Positions 60,688-64,000 of a stretch of DNA of 64,000 nucleotides are shown here, piece after piece. The notes beneath the pieces were generated by a model. It ran no database searches. It worked only from the letters and a program-made list of their open reading frames with translations, and was not told where the DNA came from. The position numbers were made by a program, and so were the translations under genes. The stretch's first letter is position 1. The number at the start of each line of letters is the position of its first letter. Origin of the DNA: Roseomonas aeriglobus. Lineage in GTDB: Bacteria > Pseudomonadota > Alphaproteobacteria > Sphingomonadales > Sphingomonadaceae. Location: contig JAFHKN010000005.1 in the NCBI GenBank assembly GCA_016937575.1, positions 186,001 to 250,000 of the forward strand. The letters run 5' to 3'.

Positions 60688-62100
60688 TCACCGGCCAGCG
60701 GCGATCCGGGCGCGGGTTAGAGCGTGGAGGAGATCGAGCATCTGGTGCAGCCGGGCGTCGCCTTCCTCGCTGGACCATGGCTCGACGAGATTGCCATGCA
60801 TCACCGAGTTGCGAATCTCGTACCAAGTCTGCACGTGCGCCGCCTCCAGCGTGCCCGCCTTGCCGAGTTGGCGCATGAAGGCGACGACGCTGCGCTTGCT
60901 CACCATCCCAAGGTTGGAGAGCATTCGGCCGCGCAAGGCGGGGTCGTCCTTCCACGCCTCGATCTGCTTTTTCATTGACGCAAGAAGTTCATCGGAGAAT
61001 TCTGGCCGTCTGTCGTCCTCGGTCATCAACTCGTTCGCCAGTGCCTCAGCCGCGCCGGCGAGCGTCAGCGTGAGCACCCAGCGCGAACCGAGCTGGGCTT
61101 CGGCGAGCTCATCGTAATAACGTGTCAGCGGATTCGCTTCGAAAGATCCGACCTTGACGATGAACGTAAGAATGTCGGCGTAGAGCTTCCAAAAGGCTTC
61201 CGCCCGTCCGTGTTCGATCGCGAAGGGCTGCAGCAAGCCGATCGCAGACGGCTCCCGATGGCGCGGCGATGGCCGCAGCCACACATGCGCAGTGCCGTCA
61301 CCGAGGTTGCGCGCGACCATGCGCGGATAGACCGGCACGCCGAGAGGATACGCAGCGGCTCTGTCAGCCAATTCTCCAAGAACGGATGAGAGAGAACCCC
61401 GCCCGCGTCGGCAGTGATCCACAACGCCTGGCCTGACGGCTCATACGAAAAGGTGATGCTAGTTCGAGGACCTCAATCACGTGTTGGCCGGGCCCGCGGC
61501 TCGCCAAGATACGGCGCTCGCCGATGAATGCCGTGGTTGTCAGCGGCTCGCTCATCGGCAGGTCGATTGGCGGCACGAGCAACAGCTCGACATTGCTCCG
61601 CTTCGATACCCAGTAGCCTTTAGCCAGCGCGTGCAGTGCGTCGATTTCGCCGCTCAGCGGCCACCCGTTATTGTGGTCGGCGAAGAAGTCCACCTGGGTA
61701 TAGCCGCCCACCATTCGACCCCGCGATAGTCCGTCGCAAACAGCGGAGGAGGTCACGGGCGTCATACGGCTGCGACTTCTGCCGGTTGAACACCTCCAGT
61801 GCCTGCCGCAAAATCTACCGAAGGCGCCGCATGCATATAGAACCGCATCTTGGTCGTGCTGACGATTTCGATGCGACCCGAACCCTTGAAGATCGCGCCT
61901 TCCTCGTCGCGCCCGAACAACGTCATTTGCGGGCACTCGATCGTTCGCGGCAGACCCGACAACATCTGTCGCCAGCTGTCGAGTGTATGGAGATCACGCT
62001 CGCTGGTTTCTTGGAGCGCGGCGGTCTCGGCCGGCTCCTCAACACGTAGCGCGTTGGCTATCCAATTGCGTAAGTTGTTTAAGAGCCGCATCCTCATCAC
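60688..62100 (-). pseudogene. Frameshifted gene, HEPN-like C-terminus (unknown protein)
   Basis: Protein-like sequence runs from ATG 62100 (MRMRLLNNLRNWIANALRVE) to a stop at 60688 but in several frames. The pieces include VDFFADHNNGWPLSGEIDAL, PPIDLPMSEPLTTTAFIGER, GVPVYPRMVARNLGDGTAHV and the last ~230 residues in one frame. The last part has TWYEIRNSVMHGNLVEPW, an RN-x3-H HEPN motif like ApeA-type RNases. Joined, it would be about 470 aa. At least three shifts separate the pieces. It may be an abortive-infection protein, now broken or poorly sequenced. Confidence 0.6.
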
Positions 62101-62288
62101 CCTCTAGCCGCGCCCCGCCGTCAAAAATCCGTACCGCTCGCGGCACTTTACCTCGCTCGGTGAAGTGCCACGAGCGGTTAAAGTCTTTGTGGCCCTCCTG
62201 TGCGGGATTCACTTTGCCGGCACTCTGTGCTTGTAATGTTCCATGTTTCAGCCCGATCTCTTTTTCCCTTGAGGACTGTGCTCGGCCG

Positions 62289-62801
62289 GTGAAAGCCGGA
62301 GAGCCTACGCGCCCGCTTGACCTACCGGCCATTCTGGAGCGGCTGACGATCGTATGCGAGCGACCGCGTTACAGCTTCATGGTGCTCAACTTGATCGCCC
62401 AGGCGAGTGCTCAGACGGGATCGGCGGGACCGTACATCCGCGAGGGTGACCGCCGGATTCCCGTCCGGGATTGGCTATGCGACGCACTGGTTCCCGTCGC
62501 TCAGCGCGACCCCCGTCGTCTCGCGATCGCAGACAAGGTGCGACAAGACCTTGAGGCTAAGTGTGCCCTTCCGGTCGATCCGGTGGCGGCAAACAGGATC
62601 GTCGACGCTCAGGTTCGCAAGCGGGTTCGTCAGTCCGGCCGCACAAATGTCAGCCGCGCCGTTTCCGAGTTGTTTCGCGCCGGCTTCGTCAGGCGGCATT
62701 ATCAGGGCTACCGGGTGGATCACCAAAATCGGGGCGCCCAGCGGCAAGCGGTTTACACGATCACCGAGGAAGCACGTCGGGCACTTCACGCCGGTCGGTG
62801 A
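62289..62801 (+). CDS. Winged-helix-like hypothetical protein, 170 aa
   Basis: GTG 62289 gives MKAGEPTRPLDLPAILERL. The central part (RYSFMVLNLIAQASAQTG, DRRIPVRDWLCDALVPVAQ) is helical. The C-terminus looks like a winged helix (TNVSRAVSELFRAGFVRRHY, QAVYTITEEARRAL). It is the only gene in the 60.7-63.7 kb stretch that seems unbroken. It may be a DNA-binding regulator. Confidence 0.55.
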   Translation: MKAGEPTRPLDLPAILERLTIVCERPRYSFMVLNLIAQASAQTGSAGPYIREGDRRIPVRDWLCDALVPVAQRDPRRLAIADKVRQDLEAKCALPVDPVAANRIVDAQVRKRVRQSGRTNVSRAVSELFRAGFVRRHYQGYRVDHQNRGAQRQAVYTITEEARRALHAGR

Positions 62802-62808
62802 AACACCC

Positions 62809-63638
62809 TCAATTACGGTTAAGGCCCAGCTCCCGGCTTTGTAGCTTCGCTTTCCAAAGCTGCTCTGCAGCGATGATCTCCTCGACGGTGGCGCTTGATC
62901 CTCACTTCGAGAATGCTGGCCTGATAGTCGCTCGGTCGCGACTTTTCAGACCCAGATTGCCGCCATGGCCATCTCGGATGTAGGTGAGCCAGCGGCCGAA
63001 GAAACCGCTCTCGCCTGTGGCCGAACCAACATATTGCTCGCGCGTGCGCGGGCAGGTCAGAAGGTAAACGCCCCGCGCCGCGGTAAGCGCGGCGATCCAG
63101 CCCTTTGGCAGTGCTTCCAGCGACGAGAGGTTGCCGATGAACCGCACATAACCTGGGAACGCTTCCTCCTGAAACGTGCGCTCAATTCGAGTATAGCCTT
63201 CGCCTGGCTACGGCACGCTGGATCCAACTCCGGGTTCCTGCGCCCCAGTCGATGGTCAAACGGCCGCTCATGTCCTCCAACGCGAATACGGAGGTTTGCG
63301 CATAGAGATCGAGCGGCCGGGTGCCGCCTTCGGTTGCGAGCTTGTGACGCAGCGGGTCGACAATGTCGTCGGGCGCACTCCCGATGAGCGAGATTTCGTA
63401 AAGTCCCACGAACAGGGTGGCTGCCGCGGGCGTCACGACGAAGCTCGCCCAATATCTTGCGGAAAGACGAGCGCGGTTCTGGCTCGTCTGAAGGCTTTGA
63501 TACACGAAGCCCGCCCGATCGTCGCGCCAGAGCGAATAAGGCGTCCGGCCCGCAGAATGCGTTTGATGCCGCAGGAGACGAACGGAATCAGGGCTTATGC
63601 CCGCTTCGTCGAGGACCGCGTTGAAAGTCAGCGCCATA
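62809..63638 (-). pseudogene. GIY-YIG nuclease family protein, frameshifted
   Basis: From ATG 63638 (MALTFNAVLDEAGISPDSVR) through WRDDRAGFVYQSLQ and YWASFVVTPAAATLFVGLYE the frame is intact to about 63190. The GIY-YIG domain (ALTAARGVYLLTCPRTREQY, VGSATGESGFFGRW) is in a second frame. The ending (SSATVEEIIAAEQLWKAKLQ, stop at 62809) is in a third. The full protein would be ~275 aa, as in sphingomonad homologues with a C-terminal GIY-YIG. Two or three one-base shifts disrupt it. Confidence 0.7.
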
Positions 63639-63741
63639 TGTTCATAGTCTGCTTCTTGCCGGAATCTGCGGATGCTTGTGGAGCAGGGTGGTGGCGGCTT
63701 CAATGAGCCGATGCCGACGGCTCCGACCGACGGACAAAAAG

Positions 63742-64000
63742 ATGAGCCTTGCGACCTACCGCCTGTCCGATGACCTCGCGCGACGACGAATGCTCTATCC
63801 CTCGACGATCATCTCAGCGCCAAGCGTTCTCTTGTCGATGTGCCCGTACCGCTGCGCGGCGACGGTCTCGGGCTCGGACGCTATTACGCGATGATTTTGG
63901 AGACCAGCCACGAACAAGCGGAAGCGGAACGCCTTCTGAACCTTCCCCGTCCGGGGCCCGTGGCTCCAGACTTTTTCGATCACCGTCCATCGGCCCTGGT
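63742..64000 (+). CDS. Partial gene at right edge, apparent frameshift
   Basis: ATG 63742 gives MSLATYRLSDDLA. From about 63795 a different frame reads SLDDHLSAKRSLVDVPVPLR, LGRYYAMILETSHEQAEAER and runs open to the end of the window. The change of frame near 63795 resembles the shifts in neighbouring genes. No family was recognised. Confidence 0.4.

Noticed and set aside
1..64000. CRISPR arrays or rRNA genes
   Set aside because: No regularly spaced 25-40 bp repeats with unique spacers and no rRNA-like sequence were seen. The only regular repeats are the 22-bp-spaced origin iterons.

Overview
The window reads as the backbone of a large, GC-rich alphaproteobacterial plasmid, most probably from a sphingomonad. 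The evidence is an iteron-type Rep_3 initiator with its origin at the left edge, a cluster of GANTC (CcrM) sites in that origin, a LexA box of the alphaproteobacterial GAAC-N7-GAAC type, an imuA-imuB-dnaE2 mutagenesis cassette, DUF736/DUF3768-type plasmid genes and a MobF relaxase with its coupling protein. The sequence alone does not exclude an integrated element. No tRNA, rRNA or CRISPR array is visible.

Layout. 1-1360: partial repA (minus), operator and iteron origin. 1448-9109: Toprim primase-like protein, a 1407-aa methyltransferase/strawberry-notch helicase and a 704-aa ParB-like protein. 9205-20262: an antirestriction gene (ardC) cut in two by a ~10.1 kb Tn554-like transposon. The transposon carries three overlapping tyrosine recombinases, its own ardC, and a mercury operon (merR, merT, a GDCCVxC protein, merB, a MerA-like flavoprotein). 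Rejoining the two flanks rebuilds a 315-aa ArdC. 20290-28642: small plasmid genes, a DpdA/TGT-like DNA-transglycosylase candidate and a complete PRTRC operon (ParB, E, C, F, B, A, ThiF). PRTRC is a bacterial ubiquitin-like cassette with E1-, E2-, JAMM- and Ub-like members. 28727-36601: tightly overlapping genes including two PP-loop PAPS-reductase-like enzymes flanking a Mom-like acyltransferase, then DUF3768, DUF7673-like, DUF736 and GNAT genes. 36661-43011: a toxin-antitoxin pair, SSB, a HEPN gene, a DUF2493/SLOG gene and small orphans. 43012-49275: candidate oriT, RHH accessory protein, TraD-like coupling protein and MobF relaxase. 49315-54432: small tra-distal genes and unknowns. 54502-60271: SOS-controlled imuA, imuB and a frameshifted dnaE2. 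60688-64000: three further genes, all broken or apparently broken by frameshifts.

How the genes may work together. RepA, the iterons and the ParB proteins would handle replication and maintenance. TraD and the relaxase would prepare DNA for transfer; no type IV secretion genes lie in the window. Many other genes look aimed at host defences: two ArdC genes, a DarB-like methyltransferase-helicase, and a set of candidate DNA-hypermodification enzymes (DpdA-like, Mom-like, two PP-loop proteins) on either side of the PRTRC operon. A G-rich motif (consensus about GAGAGGGGAGGGGG) sits 27-81 nt before the first gene of at least eight backbone units. It is absent from the transposon, so it may be a shared regulatory element of this replicon.

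Caution: from about 58.7 kb on, almost every long gene shows several +1/-1 shifts, in dnaE2 mainly in short homopolymers. This could be true decay or poor consensus quality near a contig end. Family names given here come from motif recognition by eye, not from searches.
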